DNA of 64,000 nt from Salinispora vitiensis (GCF_000378825.1 NZ_KB900388.1:3436426-3500425); one strand, 5' to 3'. Positions 50,388 through 58,951 are shown, counted from the first letter of the stretch. A program made the numbers and translations. The notes: generated from the sequence alone by a model not told the origin.

Positions 50388-51794
50388 TCACACGATCGCC
50401 ATGTCCACGAAGCGCGACAGGTGGAGCTGCGCGGCCACCGTCACCGTGTCGGTCGGCCCGTTCCGGTGCTTGGCCACGACGAAGTCCGCCTCCCCGGCCC
50501 GCGGCGACTCCTTGTCGTAGTAGTCGTCGCGGTGCAGCAGGATGACGACGTCGGCGTCCTGCTCGATGGAGCCGGATTCCCGCAGGTCGGAGAGCTGGGG
50601 CCGTTTGTCGGTCCGCTGCTCTGGGCCACGGTTCAGCTGGCTGACCGCGATGACCGGGCACTCGACCTCCTTCGCGAGGAGCTTGAGGCCACGGGACAGG
50701 TCGGCGACCTCCTGCTGCCGGCTCTCCGTACGCTTCGGCGAGGTCATCAGCTGGAGGTAGTCGACGACGATGAGCTTCAGGTCGTGTCGCTGTTTGAGAC
50801 GTCGCGCCTTGGCCCGGATCTCCATCAGGTTCATGCTCGGCGTGTCGTCCACGAAGAGCGGCGCCTCACTGATCTCGCCCATGCAGCGGGCGAGCTTCGT
50901 CCAGTCGTCGTCGGAGAGCTGACCGCTGCGCAGCACGTGCAGGGGTACCCGGGCCTCGGCCGAGAGCAGTCGCATCACGATCTCGACCTTGCTCATTTCC
51001 AGCGAGAAGATCGCCGCAGCCTGGTTAGCGCGAATCGCGGCGTTCCGCGCGAAGTCCATGCTCGCCGTGGACTTTCCCAGGCCGGGCCGCCCGGCGACGA
51101 TGATGAGCTGGCCCGCCTGCAGCCCGTTGAGAAGGCGGTCGAGGTCGGTGAAGCCGGTGGGAACGCCGGTCATCATGCCGTGCTGGGCGCCAACCGCCTC
51201 GATCTCGTCGAGCGTGGGCTGGAGCATGTCGGCGAGGATGGCGAAGTCCTCGCTGACCCGCCGCTCGGTGACGTCGTAGACGGCCTGCTGGGCGAGGTCA
51301 ACGACGTCATCCACGTCCCGGCTGCCGCTGGCGGCGGTGCCGAAGCCGAGCTGCACGATCCGGGTGCCGGCCTCGACCAGCCGCCGGAGCACGGCCCGCT
51401 CGCTGACGATCCGGGCGTAGTAGGCGGCGTTGGCCGCGGTGGGCACGCTGGCGATCAGGGTGTGCAGGTACGGTGCGCCCCCGATCCGGACTAGGTCGCC
51501 GGAGTCGGCCAGGGCCGCCGCGACCGTGATCGAGTCGGCGGGCTCGCCCCGGCCGTAAATCTCGAGAATCGTGTCGAAGACGGTGGCGTGGACGGGCCGG
51601 TAGAAGTCGTTGCTCTTGAGAATCTCGACCACGTCGGCGATCGCGTCCTTGGAGAGGAGCATCCCGCCCAGCACACACTGCTCGGCGGCGATGTCCTGCG
51701 GTGGGGTCTTCTCGAACTGGCCGTCCCGCTGCACCGGCACCGTCGTCGGCCCGCCAGCACGCGGTTCGGCTGGCATCTCGTCGGCGACCGACAC
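50388..51794 (-). CDS. dnaB: replicative DNA helicase
   Basis: 468 residues. N-terminal DnaB domain (PPQDIAAEQCVLGGMLLSKDAI in pieces, about 30-135) and the RecA-like helicase domain with Walker A GRPGLGKST near residue 235, LKLIVVDYLQLM (Walker B) near 340 and SQLNRGPEQRTDKRP near 385. It unwinds DNA at the replication fork as a hexamer loaded by DnaA/DnaC-type factors. No intein interrupts it. Upstream DNA contains perfect consensus-like DnaA boxes. Gene order with rplI-rpsR-ssb-rpsF is that of other actinobacteria. Confidence 0.97.
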   Translation of the reverse strand: MSVADEMPAEPRAGGPTTVPVQRDGQFEKTPPQDIAAEQCVLGGMLLSKDAIADVVEILKSNDFYRPVHATVFDTILEIYGRGEPADSITVAAALADSGDLVRIGGAPYLHTLIASVPTAANAAYYARIVSERAVLRRLVEAGTRIVQLGFGTAASGSRDVDDVVDLAQQAVYDVTERRVSEDFAILADMLQPTLDEIEAVGAQHGMMTGVPTGFTDLDRLLNGLQAGQLIIVAGRPGLGKSTASMDFARNAAIRANQAAAIFSLEMSKVEIVMRLLSAEARVPLHVLRSGQLSDDDWTKLARCMGEISEAPLFVDDTPSMNLMEIRAKARRLKQRHDLKLIVVDYLQLMTSPKRTESRQQEVADLSRGLKLLAKEVECPVIAVSQLNRGPEQRTDKRPQLSDLRESGSIEQDADVVILLHRDDYYDKESPRAGEADFVVAKHRNGPTDTVTVAAQLHLSRFVDMAIV

Positions 51795-51961
51795 GGCTCC
51801 CCCTTCACACCGTCAGCTCATCGACCTGGCTCCACCGCGGAGTCACGGCCTGCTCGACCCGCAGGGCGATCGGGGGCCATCGTGCGGCGGGTCGGTTGGC
51901 AACCATACGGAAGACGAGGAGGACGCCTCAACAGCAGCGGTGGACGAGTCTCGGGACAACC

Positions 51962-52079
51962 TGTGGATAGCAGGGGGCAGGCATGTGTGCAGCTTGTGCA
52001 CAGCCTGTGGATAACTGTGGAAGGGTCTCTCTCAACACCGTTCTGAGCTGGAAAAACAGCTTCCACACCCTGTGGATAA
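51962..52079 (-). promoter_or_regulatory. cluster of DnaA-box-like sites upstream of dnaB
   Basis: TGTGGATAA (reverse complement TTATCCACA, the consensus DnaA box) occurs at 52006-52014 and 52071-52079, and the one-mismatch form TGTGGATAG at 51962-51970. TGTGCACAG and TGTGGAAGG at about 51996 and 52016 are weaker relatives. All lie in the same orientation within 120 bases, 170-290 bases before the dnaB start. Likely role: control of dnaB by DnaA or a DnaA-titrating site. Confidence 0.65.
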
Positions 52080-52174
52080 AAAGAAATCGGTCAGCCGCCG
52101 GGTCGAACACCGGCGCCAGATCGACCCGAGGCGGATGCCGACCGGCCCACGGCGCGATACCGATCGAGCCGGTA

Positions 52175-52282
52175 CGGGATACAGATCGGGCCCGCGCCGA
52201 GTACGGCGCGGGCCCGATCGGTGGTGCGGGATACAGATCGGGCCCGCGCCGAGTACGGCGCGGGCCCGATCGGTGGTGCGGG
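52175..52282 (-). terminator. tandem 52-bp repeat with two 15-bp hairpins after rplI
   Basis: A 56-base stretch is identical at 52175-52230 and 52227-52282 (period 52). Each copy has a perfect 15-bp hairpin with loop GAGTAC: 52184-52198/52205-52219 and 52236-52250/52257-52271. The first one met by RNA polymerase from rplI starts 13 bases after the stop codon, so this is a doubled terminator of the ribosomal protein operon. Confidence 0.85.
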
Positions 52283-52284
52283 TG

Positions 52285-52731
52285 TCAGCCCTGAACGACG
52301 CTCAGGTCGAACGCGGCGGTCACCTCGGGGTGCAGCTTGATCCGCACCGGGTAGGAGCCGAGCGACTTGATGTGCGCGGGCAGCTCAAGCCGGCGACGGT
52401 CCAGCGTCGGGCCGCCAGCGGCCTTGACGGCCGCGACGATCTCGGCCGCGGTGACCGAACCGAAGAGCCGACCGCCCTCGCCGGCGCGGGCCTTCAGGGC
52501 TACCTTCAGCCCTTCGAGCTGGCCCTTGACCTCGTTGGCGTGGCCGAGGTCACGAATCTCGCGGGCCGACCGGGCCCGCTTGATCAGCGTGACCTGCTTC
52601 TCCGCGCCCTTGGTCCAGGCGATCGCGAAGCCCTGCGGCAGCAGGTAGTTACGGCCGTAGCCGTTCTTGACCTCCACGATGTCCCCTGGGGCACCGAGGC
52701 CGGATACCTCCTGGGTCAGGATGATCTTCAT
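52285..52731 (-). CDS. rplI: 50S ribosomal protein L9
   Basis: 148 residues, usual length. The N-terminal domain MKIILTQEVSGLGAPGDIVEVKNGYGRNYLLP (in part) with the GYGRNYLLPQGFA signature binds 23S rRNA; a long helix (about 45-80) connects to the C-terminal domain (LFGSVTAAEIVAAV, LPAHIKSLGSYPVRIKLHPEV). ATG with GGAGGCGCC upstream. Last gene of the rpsF-ssb-rpsR-rplI operon. Confidence 0.98.
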   Translation of the reverse strand: MKIILTQEVSGLGAPGDIVEVKNGYGRNYLLPQGFAIAWTKGAEKQVTLIKRARSAREIRDLGHANEVKGQLEGLKVALKARAGEGGRLFGSVTAAEIVAAVKAAGGPTLDRRRLELPAHIKSLGSYPVRIKLHPEVTAAFDLSVVQG

Positions 52732-52745
52732 GTCGGCGCCTCCTC

Positions 52746-52985
52746 TCAGCGAGCCGTCGCCGTGTACGGCAAGAGCGCCATCTCGCGGGCGTTCTTGACC
52801 GCACGAGCGATCTGCCGCTGCTGCTGCGAGGTCACGCCAGTCACTCGCCGGGCACGGATCTTGCCCCGGTCGGAGATGAACTTGCGCAGCAGCGCAGTGT
52901 CCTTGTAATCGATATAGGTGATCCCGTCCTTATCAAGCGGGTTCACCTTCTTCTTCGGCTTGCGAAGGGCCGCAGCCTTGGCCAT
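52746..52985 (-). CDS. rpsR: 30S ribosomal protein S18, cysteine-free form
   Basis: 79 residues from ATG 52985. The core [27 protein letters not shown] is clear. The zinc-type S18 of many actinobacteria has CxFC near the start and further Cys around TGNC; here those places read VNPLDKDG and TGVTSQQQ, with no cysteine at all. It is therefore the C-minus form in the main operon position. S18 binds S6 on the platform of the small subunit. It lies between ssb and rplI. Confidence 0.97.
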   Translation of the reverse strand: MAKAAALRKPKKKVNPLDKDGITYIDYKDTALLRKFISDRGKIRARRVTGVTSQQQRQIARAVKNAREMALLPYTATAR

Positions 52986-53026
52986 TGACCTTGCTCCTGG
53001 TTTGCGATTGCGGGCGCTCGGCGCCA

Positions 53027-53536
53027 TCAGAACGGAGGCTCCTCGTCGAAGTTGCCACCACCGGACCCGCCGCGCGAGGGCGCGGGAGCAGGAGCGGCCG
53101 AGGCCCACGGGTCGTCGAAGTTGCCTCCGCCGCCCTGGCCACCACCGCCGCCAAAACCACCACCGCCCGAGCGGGACATCTTCTGCACCTTCGCCGTGGC
53201 GTAGCGCAGCGACGGGCCGATCTCGTCGACCTCCAGCTCGATGACCGTGCGCTTCTCACCCTCGCGGGTCTCGTACGACCGCTGCCGCAGCCGACCGGAC
53301 ACGATCACGCGGGTGCCGCGCTGCAGCGACTCCGCGACGTGTTCGGCGGCCTGCCGCCACACGGTGCACGAGAGGAACAACGGCTCGCCGTCCTTCCACT
53401 CGCTGGACGACTTGTCGAAGAACCGGGGCGTCGAGGCGACCCGGAACTTGGCGACCGCCGCACCGGAGGGGGTGAATCGCAACTCGGGGTCATCGGTCAG
53501 ATTGCCGATGACCGTGATGATGGTTTCTCCTGCCAT
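53027..53536 (-). CDS. ssb: single-stranded DNA-binding protein
   Basis: 169 residues from ATG 53536 (AGGAG 6 bases upstream). OB-fold residues 1-110 ([41 protein letters not shown] in part), then a Gly-rich disordered linker and the acidic tip FDEEPPF that recruits replication and repair proteins. It coats single-stranded DNA at forks. Between rpsF and rpsR in the conserved operon. Confidence 0.97.
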   Translation of the reverse strand: MAGETIITVIGNLTDDPELRFTPSGAAVAKFRVASTPRFFDKSSSEWKDGEPLFLSCTVWRQAAEHVAESLQRGTRVIVSGRLRQRSYETREGEKRTVIELEVDEIGPSLRYATAKVQKMSRSGGGGFGGGGGQGGGGNFDDPWASAAPAPAPSRGGSGGGNFDEEPPF

Positions 53537-53644
53537 GACCATCTCCTCGCGCACTCATCGTCTCGCCGTACAGGCTGACAGAGCCGTCCGACAATGCCGA
53601 CGAGGCTGATCCGGGGGTGTCGGGGTTGGGGGTCGGGGTGCGCC

Positions 53645-53935
53645 TCAGCGCACTTCCGGCCGAATAACCTTGGTACGCAGCACCGACTCGTTGAGCCGCA
53701 GCTGACGGTCCAGCTCGGCCACCGCTGCTGGCGTCGCCTGCAGGTCGATGACGGCGTAGATCCCCTCGGTCTTCTTGTTGATCTCGTACGCGAGGCGCCG
53801 GCGGCCCCACACATCGGTCTTCTCGACCGAGCCACCCGCGGTCCGAATCACGTTCAGGTACGTGTCGAGCGACGGGGCGACGGTGCGCTCCTCAAGGCTG
53901 GAGTCGAGGATCACCATGATCTCGTAATGACGCAA
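53645..53935 (-). CDS. rpsF: 30S ribosomal protein S6
   Basis: 96 residues. Begins with TTG at 53935, giving [28 protein letters not shown] at 53943-53951 is placed 7 bases upstream, so this rare start is well supported. Core motifs [25 protein letters not shown] (in part) near 35-58 are typical. S6 pairs with S18 in the ribosome. First gene of the operon; its leader has hairpins that might bind S6:S18. Confidence 0.97.
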   Translation of the reverse strand: MRHYEIMVILDSSLEERTVAPSLDTYLNVIRTAGGSVEKTDVWGRRRLAYEINKKTEGIYAVIDLQATPAAVAELDRQLRLNESVLRTKVIRPEVR

Positions 53936-53964
53936 GACGTGCTCACCTCCTATGGGCTAGGACG

Positions 53965-53983
53965 GCCACGGTCCTTCCGTGGC
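53965..53983 (-). promoter_or_regulatory. hairpin in rpsF leader
   Basis: GCCACGG (53965-53971) pairs with CCGTGGC (53977-53983) about 30 bases before the rpsF start, so the mRNA leader folds here. Known S6:S18 leader motifs in other bacteria also use hairpins before rpsF; whether this one follows that pattern I cannot say. Confidence 0.45.
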
Positions 53984-54101
53984 AGGAGGTCGTGCGTCGT
54001 GGCCCACCCGGACCCGGGGGGACCCGGCCGGACGTGGACAACCGAACCAGGATACCCGGCCCGGACGATCATGCCCGGGGTGGTGTAAGTGCCCCCGAAC
54101 A

Positions 54102-54158
54102 TGGTTCACGGGGGGCCCGACCAGGACGTCGATGTCGAGGCGAGCCCCCCGTGAACCA
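54102..54158. promoter_or_regulatory. 15-bp perfect inverted repeat with 27-base loop
   Basis: 54102-54116 is the exact reverse complement of 54144-54158. It lies 170-220 bases before rpsF. It could end transcripts that read through from elsewhere or lie in the rpsF leader as a regulatory hairpin. Confidence 0.6.
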
Positions 54159-54472
54159 GGGACCGCGGGGTGCCGTGTCCGCATTCCTTGGGTGGGACCT
54201 GGGGAGGAACGACCACACCGATGAGGTTGGACCGGCGACACCCCGCGGGGCTTCATCATGTTGTTTCCCGACCATAGCCCCTAATGTGCGGGACTTGTCG
54301 GAGAATTCGGTAAATCTCAGACAATCTACTAGTCCAAGCTGACAGAACCGTCCATCCCACCTCGTTCAACGATCGCTGATCACTGCGGTGACGCACCTCT
54401 GACCACGCCGCTTACGCGCCTCGCCGCACTGCGGTCGCCGTCGGTCGGTCAACTCGACGTAGGCTCCCCAGC

Positions 54473-55264
54473 ATGCGTATCGGAGCCCACGTCGATTCGT
54501 CCGACCCACTGGCGGAGGCGAGCGCACGAGCCGCCGACACCGCGCAGTTCTTCCTCTCCGACCCGCAGGGTTGGAAAACGCCGAAGCCGCGGGCAGACGC
54601 CGACCGGCTACGCAGCGCCGAGGTGGACCTCTACGTGCACGCGCCGTACGTGATCAACCTGGCCACGTTGAACAACCGGATCCGGATCCCCAGCCGGAAA
54701 CTCCTGCTCGCGCACGCCCGAGCCGCCGCCGCTGTCGGAGCCCGTGGCCTGATCGTGCACGGGGGCCACGTCAACGCCGGCGACGACCTCACCACCGGTT
54801 TCGACAACTGGCGCAAGGCCTTCGCGTACGCGGCGGAATCCGGCGGCTTCGGCGTGCCGGTGCTGATCGAGAACACCGCTGGCGGGACAAACGCCTGCGC
54901 CCGCCGGCTGGACGAGCTCGCCCGGCTCTGGGACACGATCGGCGATCACGAGGTGGGCTTCTGCCTGGACACCTGCCACGCGTACGCGGGGGGTGAGGAG
55001 TTACTCGGGCTGGTCGACCGGATCAAGGCGATCACCGGCCGGATCGACCTGATCCACGCCAACAACTCCAAGGGCGCCTTCAACTCGGGCCAGGACCGAC
55101 ACGACAACCTGACCGGCGGCACGATCGACCCGGAACAGGTGGTGGCGGTGATCCGGGCGGCGGGCGCCCCGGTGGTGGTCGAGACACCCGGCGGGGCGGA
55201 TGGCCAGGCGGCCGACATCGCCTTCCTCCGGGAGCAGCTCGGCGTGCCGGGGTCGACCGGATGA
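54473..55264 (+). CDS. nfo: deoxyribonuclease IV (endonuclease IV)
   Basis: 263 residues of the AP endonuclease 2 family. The zinc-site motifs are present: IVHGGHVN near residue 95, VLIENTAGG near 128, FCLDTCHAYAGG near 162 and HANNSKGAFNSGQDRHDN near 195. It cuts DNA 5' to abasic sites and at some oxidised or deaminated bases. The ATG has TAGGCT 7 bases upstream and no ribosome site (leaderless type). The stop overlaps the next start by 4 bases. Confidence 0.95.
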   Translation: MRIGAHVDSSDPLAEASARAADTAQFFLSDPQGWKTPKPRADADRLRSAEVDLYVHAPYVINLATLNNRIRIPSRKLLLAHARAAAAVGARGLIVHGGHVNAGDDLTTGFDNWRKAFAYAAESGGFGVPVLIENTAGGTNACARRLDELARLWDTIGDHEVGFCLDTCHAYAGGEELLGLVDRIKAITGRIDLIHANNSKGAFNSGQDRHDNLTGGTIDPEQVVAVIRAAGAPVVVETPGGADGQAADIAFLREQLGVPGSTG

Positions 55265-57450
55265 CCATCGGACGCTCCGGCGGCACACCGCCACCGAATC
55301 CCAAGGCGGCCAGCACCGCCGGTGATCGAAAGCCCAAGACCATCATGGACAAGCTCGAAACCGGCCCGGGTAACGCCGGATCACCCAAGGACGGCTCCAC
55401 GACCGCCGCCACCGCCAAGACCACCGGCACCGCCACCGCCGAGAGCACCACCGCGGGTGACACCGCCACCGCCACCGCCACCAAGAGCACCACCGCGGGT
55501 GACACCGCCACCGCCACCGCCACCAAGAGCACCACCGCGGACACCACTGCTGGCGGCAGCGCCGACGGGCGCAGCGACACGTCCTCTTCGGAGGGCACCG
55601 CGACTCCTGCTGACGGCACCGCCGAGAGCACGGCAAAAGAGGATGCCAAGGGCGACAAGGACGACCAGGAGAAACGGGACCCGTTCGCGTCCTTCGGCCC
55701 CGCTCCGACACCGGTTCCAACCCGCATCGGCCGGGCAACCCGCGCCGTTGGCCGGTTCCTGACCCACGAGTGGATGCTCGCAGCGCTCGGCTCGCTGGCC
55801 CTAGCCGTCGCGATGACCTGGCCGACACTGCGCTACCCGCGCTACACCCTGCCCCAGGACTACTGGGACCCGAGCCTGCAGGCATGGCAGATGGCCTGGT
55901 CCGGGCACGCGCTGTTGACCGACCCGGGCCGGCTGTTGCACTCCAACGCGTTCTTCCCGGAACGGTGGAGCTTCGTCTTCTCCGACACCCTGCTCGGGTA
56001 CGCCCCCGCCGGGATGATCGGCACTGGCCCCGAAGCCGCCCTGCTCCGATACAACATCATGTTCGTGCTGGCCCACGCCCTCGCCACGTTCGGGGCGTAC
56101 GTGCTGGCCCGGCAGCTGGGGTCCGGCCGGATCGGCGCCGCGGTCGCCGGAGTGACCTACACGTACGCGCCGTGGTTGCTGGCCCACGCCGGGCACCTGA
56201 ACGTGATCTCCAACGGTGGTATCCCGCTGGCGCTGGCGATGCTCGCTCGGGGGCACGGCTGGTCGCTGCGGCACGGCTACCGACCGGAGAAGCGACGGGT
56301 CGGCTGGGTGTACGCCGGCTGGCTGGTCGCCGCCTGGCAGCTCAGCCTCGGCTTCGGCATCGGGCTGCCGTTCGCGTACGTCCTCGCCGGGACCGGGCTG
56401 GTCGCCGCGGTGACCTGGTTCCTGCGACGCTGGGTCGTCCGCCCGGTGCGACGCCCCTTCGGTCGACGGCTGTTCGCCGCCAACGTGGTCGGCGGGCTGA
56501 TCTTCGCTGCGGTTGGCGCGTTGCTCGCCCTCCCCTACTTCACCGTCGTCGAGCTGCATCCGCAGGCGGAGCGGACCGTCGCCGACCTCGCCTGGTTCTC
56601 CCCACCCGCGACAGGTTTCCTCACCGCACCGGCCGAGTCACGAATCTGGGGTGACCTGCACGAGGGGGCTCGGTCGACGCTGCCCTGGCAACCGGAGATG
56701 ACCCTGCTGCCCGGGTACGTGCTCTACGCGCTCGCCCTGGGCGGCCTCTTCTTCTCGGTGTGGCGGGTCCGGCACCGGCTCCTACTGCTGGCGGGGGTCG
56801 TGGTCAGCATGGTGCTGGCGATGGGCACCGAACTGTTCGACGGGCAGTACACCTACGTGCCGCTCTTCGAGTACCTACCCGGGTGGAACGGCCTCCGTAC
56901 GCCGGGTCGGCTGATGCTCTGGACGACCCTGCTACTCGGGCTCCTCGCGGCGGGCGCGGTAAGCGCCTTCGCCGGCCGGGTCCGGAAGATCTCCGCCGCG
57001 CGGATCCCGTCCTGGCCGAGCCCGTGGCTGCGGTTGGCCACGCTGCTGCCACTGCTGTTGGTGACCGTCGAGGGGCTGAACCTTACCCCGCACCCGGTCG
57101 TCCCGGCGCAGCCCGCGGCGATGCGCACGGTGGACGGCCCGCTGTTGGTGCTGCCGAGCGACCAGAATCGGGACCAGCCGATCATGCTCTGGTCAACCAC
57201 CCACTTCCAGGACATCGTCAACGGGGGGAGTGGCTTCTCACCGACCCTGGTCGAGGAGGTGCGTCAGGCGACGATCACGTTCCCCGACCAGGCCAGCGTC
57301 GACTACCTGCGCACCCTGGGCGTTCGCAACGTCCTGATCCCTCGGGATCAGGTGGCCGGCACGCCCTGGGAATTCACCATCGACGCGCCGGTTGACCTGC
57401 TCGGCATCACCCGGGAGGAGATCGGCGACGTGGTCGTCTACCGCCTGTGA
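55261..57450 (+). CDS. large polytopic membrane protein, GT-C glycosyltransferase-like
   Basis: 729 residues. About 150 residues of a Thr/Ala-rich repetitive cytoplasmic tail precede some twelve membrane helices. The first outer loop, TLPQDYWDPSLQAWQMAWSGHALL in pieces, holds the aspartates expected in GT-C enzymes, and LMLWTTLLLGLLAAGAVSAF and a C-terminal soluble part (about 610-729) follow. Similar proteins are annotated as YfhO-like or glycosyltransferases. The start overlaps nfo by 4 bases. Function in envelope glycan building is likely but unproven. Confidence 0.75.
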   Translation: MTIGRSGGTPPPNPKAASTAGDRKPKTIMDKLETGPGNAGSPKDGSTTAATAKTTGTATAESTTAGDTATATATKSTTAGDTATATATKSTTADTTAGGSADGRSDTSSSEGTATPADGTAESTAKEDAKGDKDDQEKRDPFASFGPAPTPVPTRIGRATRAVGRFLTHEWMLAALGSLALAVAMTWPTLRYPRYTLPQDYWDPSLQAWQMAWSGHALLTDPGRLLHSNAFFPERWSFVFSDTLLGYAPAGMIGTGPEAALLRYNIMFVLAHALATFGAYVLARQLGSGRIGAAVAGVTYTYAPWLLAHAGHLNVISNGGIPLALAMLARGHGWSLRHGYRPEKRRVGWVYAGWLVAAWQLSLGFGIGLPFAYVLAGTGLVAAVTWFLRRWVVRPVRRPFGRRLFAANVVGGLIFAAVGALLALPYFTVVELHPQAERTVADLAWFSPPATGFLTAPAESRIWGDLHEGARSTLPWQPEMTLLPGYVLYALALGGLFFSVWRVRHRLLLLAGVVVSMVLAMGTELFDGQYTYVPLFEYLPGWNGLRTPGRLMLWTTLLLGLLAAGAVSAFAGRVRKISAARIPSWPSPWLRLATLLPLLLVTVEGLNLTPHPVVPAQPAAMRTVDGPLLVLPSDQNRDQPIMLWSTTHFQDIVNGGSGFSPTLVEEVRQATITFPDQASVDYLRTLGVRNVLIPRDQVAGTPWEFTIDAPVDLLGITREEIGDVVVYRL
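55444..55541 (+). repeat. 42-bp in-frame tandem repeat (Thr/Ala tail)
   Basis: A 42-base unit (14 codons, starting AGC ACC ACC GCG GGT GAC) is perfectly repeated at 55444-55485 and 55486-55527, with a third partial copy after it, inside the tail of the membrane protein gene. Confidence 0.9.
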
Positions 57451-57466
57451 CCGGATCCCGCGCCGG

Positions 57467-58951
57467 TCAGATCGCCACCGGCGCGGGCGCTCGCTGTCTG
57501 GCCACCCAGGGGGCGTCCGGTGCGCCGTCGATGACCCCGCCGTCCGGGTCGTCGGGGTAGCTGGCCCGTACCGCGTCCTGCTCCGGCCGGAGAATCTCCT
57601 GGATGACCAGCACGCAGAGCACGGCGACGGTGGTCAGCCGGAACGCGGCGGCCAGCACGAAGACGCCCTCGGGAAAGACCGGCGTGCCGGTGGAGGTGCC
57701 CAGCAGCTCGCCGTAGAAGGCCAAGAAGTAGCCAACCTCGGCGAGCTGCCAGGCCAGGAAGGCACCCCACTTGGGGCGGGCGAGCACAACGAGGGGCAGC
57801 AGCCAGAGCACGAACTGCTGCGACCAGACCTTGCTGAAAATCAGGAAGGCGGCGACCACGAGGAAGGCGAGCTGGGCGAGGCGCGGGCGGCGCGGGGCCC
57901 GCAGGGCCAGCACGGCGATGCCGATGCAGGCCAGGAAGAACAGCGCGTACGCCAGGTTGTTCAGCACCGGAATGTTGTTGCTCAGCCACTCGAAGGGGCC
58001 GGCGCCGGGCTCGCCGATCCTGCCGTCGAGGTAGCGGCCGATGTACCAGAGGGTGCCCCAGTCGATCGGCCGCTCCGTGTTGAGCTCCAGAAAACGTCCC
58101 CAGTTGGTGGGGTTGGCCAGCGCGGCGGGGAGGTTCACCAGGACCAGCGCCACCGCGCCCGTGACGATCGCGGTGAGCGCGGCCCGCAGCCGGCTACTCC
58201 GGATGGCCAGCAGCAGGATCGGCCAGAAGAGGAAGAGCGGCCAGAGCTTCGCGGCCCCGCCTAGGCCGAGTAGCAGGCCGGCCAACGCGGGATTGCGGCG
58301 TGCCCAGGCGAAGAGGCCGAAGGCGGCCAGTCCGATGGCGAGAAAGTCCCAGTTGACGGTGGCGGTGAGCAGCAGCGCGGGGGCGAGCGCGAAGAGTGCC
58401 GCGTCCCAGGGTCGTCGACGCCGTAGCGCCAGGATCACCGCGACGGTGGCCACCGCCAGTGCCCCGAGCACCAGCGCGTTCAGGTTGTAGAACCACATGG
58501 CCTGGTTCAGGCCGGGGTCCGTGCTGCCGAGCGCGTGCACCGGCAGGCCGAGGGCACCCATGAAGTACCCAGTGAGCACCGGATACTCCACCGGGTGGTC
58601 CAGGTAGGGGACCTTGCCCTCGTTGAGCCCTTCGGCGTAGTAGAGGGCGAGCACGTCGGTGTAGCAGAAGCGGGTGTACTGGACGTTGTTCGCCCAGGCG
58701 CCGTCCTGGCAGGGCGACTTCTGCACCCAGTGCAGGGCCATCGTCAGGCAGACCAGGGCCAGGACGATCCGGACCGCGGTCCAGAACCGACGCTCCCCGC
58801 CGACCGGCCGGTCCAAGGCGGTGGCGTGGTCGCCCAACGGGCCACCGATCAGGCCGGAGACGCCACGAACGAAGCCGTCGGAGCGGGACGGGTGGTCTGG
58901 TGCGGCGGCGTTGTCCATACCACCCGTCGTCTGCGTCTTCATGACGTGCAT
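57467..58951 (-). CDS. GT87-family mannosyltransferase-like membrane protein (Rv0051-like place)
   Basis: 494 residues, about ten to eleven membrane helices. The first loop after helix 1 has CQDGAWANNVQYTRFCYTDV and LDHPVEYPVLTGYFMGAL, and later GLGGAAKLWPLFLFWPILLL, typical of DUF2029/GT87 proteins. In mycobacteria a similar protein follows ponA1; here the same strand and neighbours are kept (PBP upstream on the same strand). It probably transfers mannose or another sugar from a polyprenyl carrier outside the membrane. Start ATG 58951 or 58942. Confidence 0.85.
   Translation of the reverse strand: MHVMKTQTTGGMDNAAAPDHPSRSDGFVRGVSGLIGGPLGDHATALDRPVGGERRFWTAVRIVLALVCLTMALHWVQKSPCQDGAWANNVQYTRFCYTDVLALYYAEGLNEGKVPYLDHPVEYPVLTGYFMGALGLPVHALGSTDPGLNQAMWFYNLNALVLGALAVATVAVILALRRRRPWDAALFALAPALLLTATVNWDFLAIGLAAFGLFAWARRNPALAGLLLGLGGAAKLWPLFLFWPILLLAIRSSRLRAALTAIVTGAVALVLVNLPAALANPTNWGRFLELNTERPIDWGTLWYIGRYLDGRIGEPGAGPFEWLSNNIPVLNNLAYALFFLACIGIAVLALRAPRRPRLAQLAFLVVAAFLIFSKVWSQQFVLWLLPLVVLARPKWGAFLAWQLAEVGYFLAFYGELLGTSTGTPVFPEGVFVLAAAFRLTTVAVLCVLVIQEILRPEQDAVRASYPDDPDGGVIDGAPDAPWVARQRAPAPVAI

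Larger units (their letters stand above)
51795..52284. other. 490-base non-coding region between dnaB and rplI
   Basis: No convincing gene on either strand. From the dnaB side it holds a promoter region, a cluster of DnaA-box-like 9-mers (51962-52079) and, next to rplI, a 52-base tandem repeat with two strong hairpins. Confidence 0.75.
53936..54472. other. 537-base region between rpsF and nfo, no gene seen
   Basis: Small frames here lack codon bias or family likeness. Contents: the rpsF ribosome site and a 7-bp leader hairpin (53965-53983), a 15-bp perfect inverted repeat (54102-54158), a further 10-bp inverted pair (54163-54172 with 54239-54248), and an AT-richer stretch (54260-54370) suited to promoters. 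Confidence 0.65.

Noticed and set aside
50388..51794. Intein in dnaB
   Set aside because: The protein has normal length and continuous motifs, with no splicing blocks.
52106..52282. Possible CRISPR-like repeats between dnaB and rplI
   Set aside because: Only two directly adjoining 52-base units with hairpins and no spacers; better read as tandem terminators.
53957..54342. Small open frames between rpsF and nfo
   Set aside because: They overlap each other on both strands, span the inverted repeats and show no conserved pattern.
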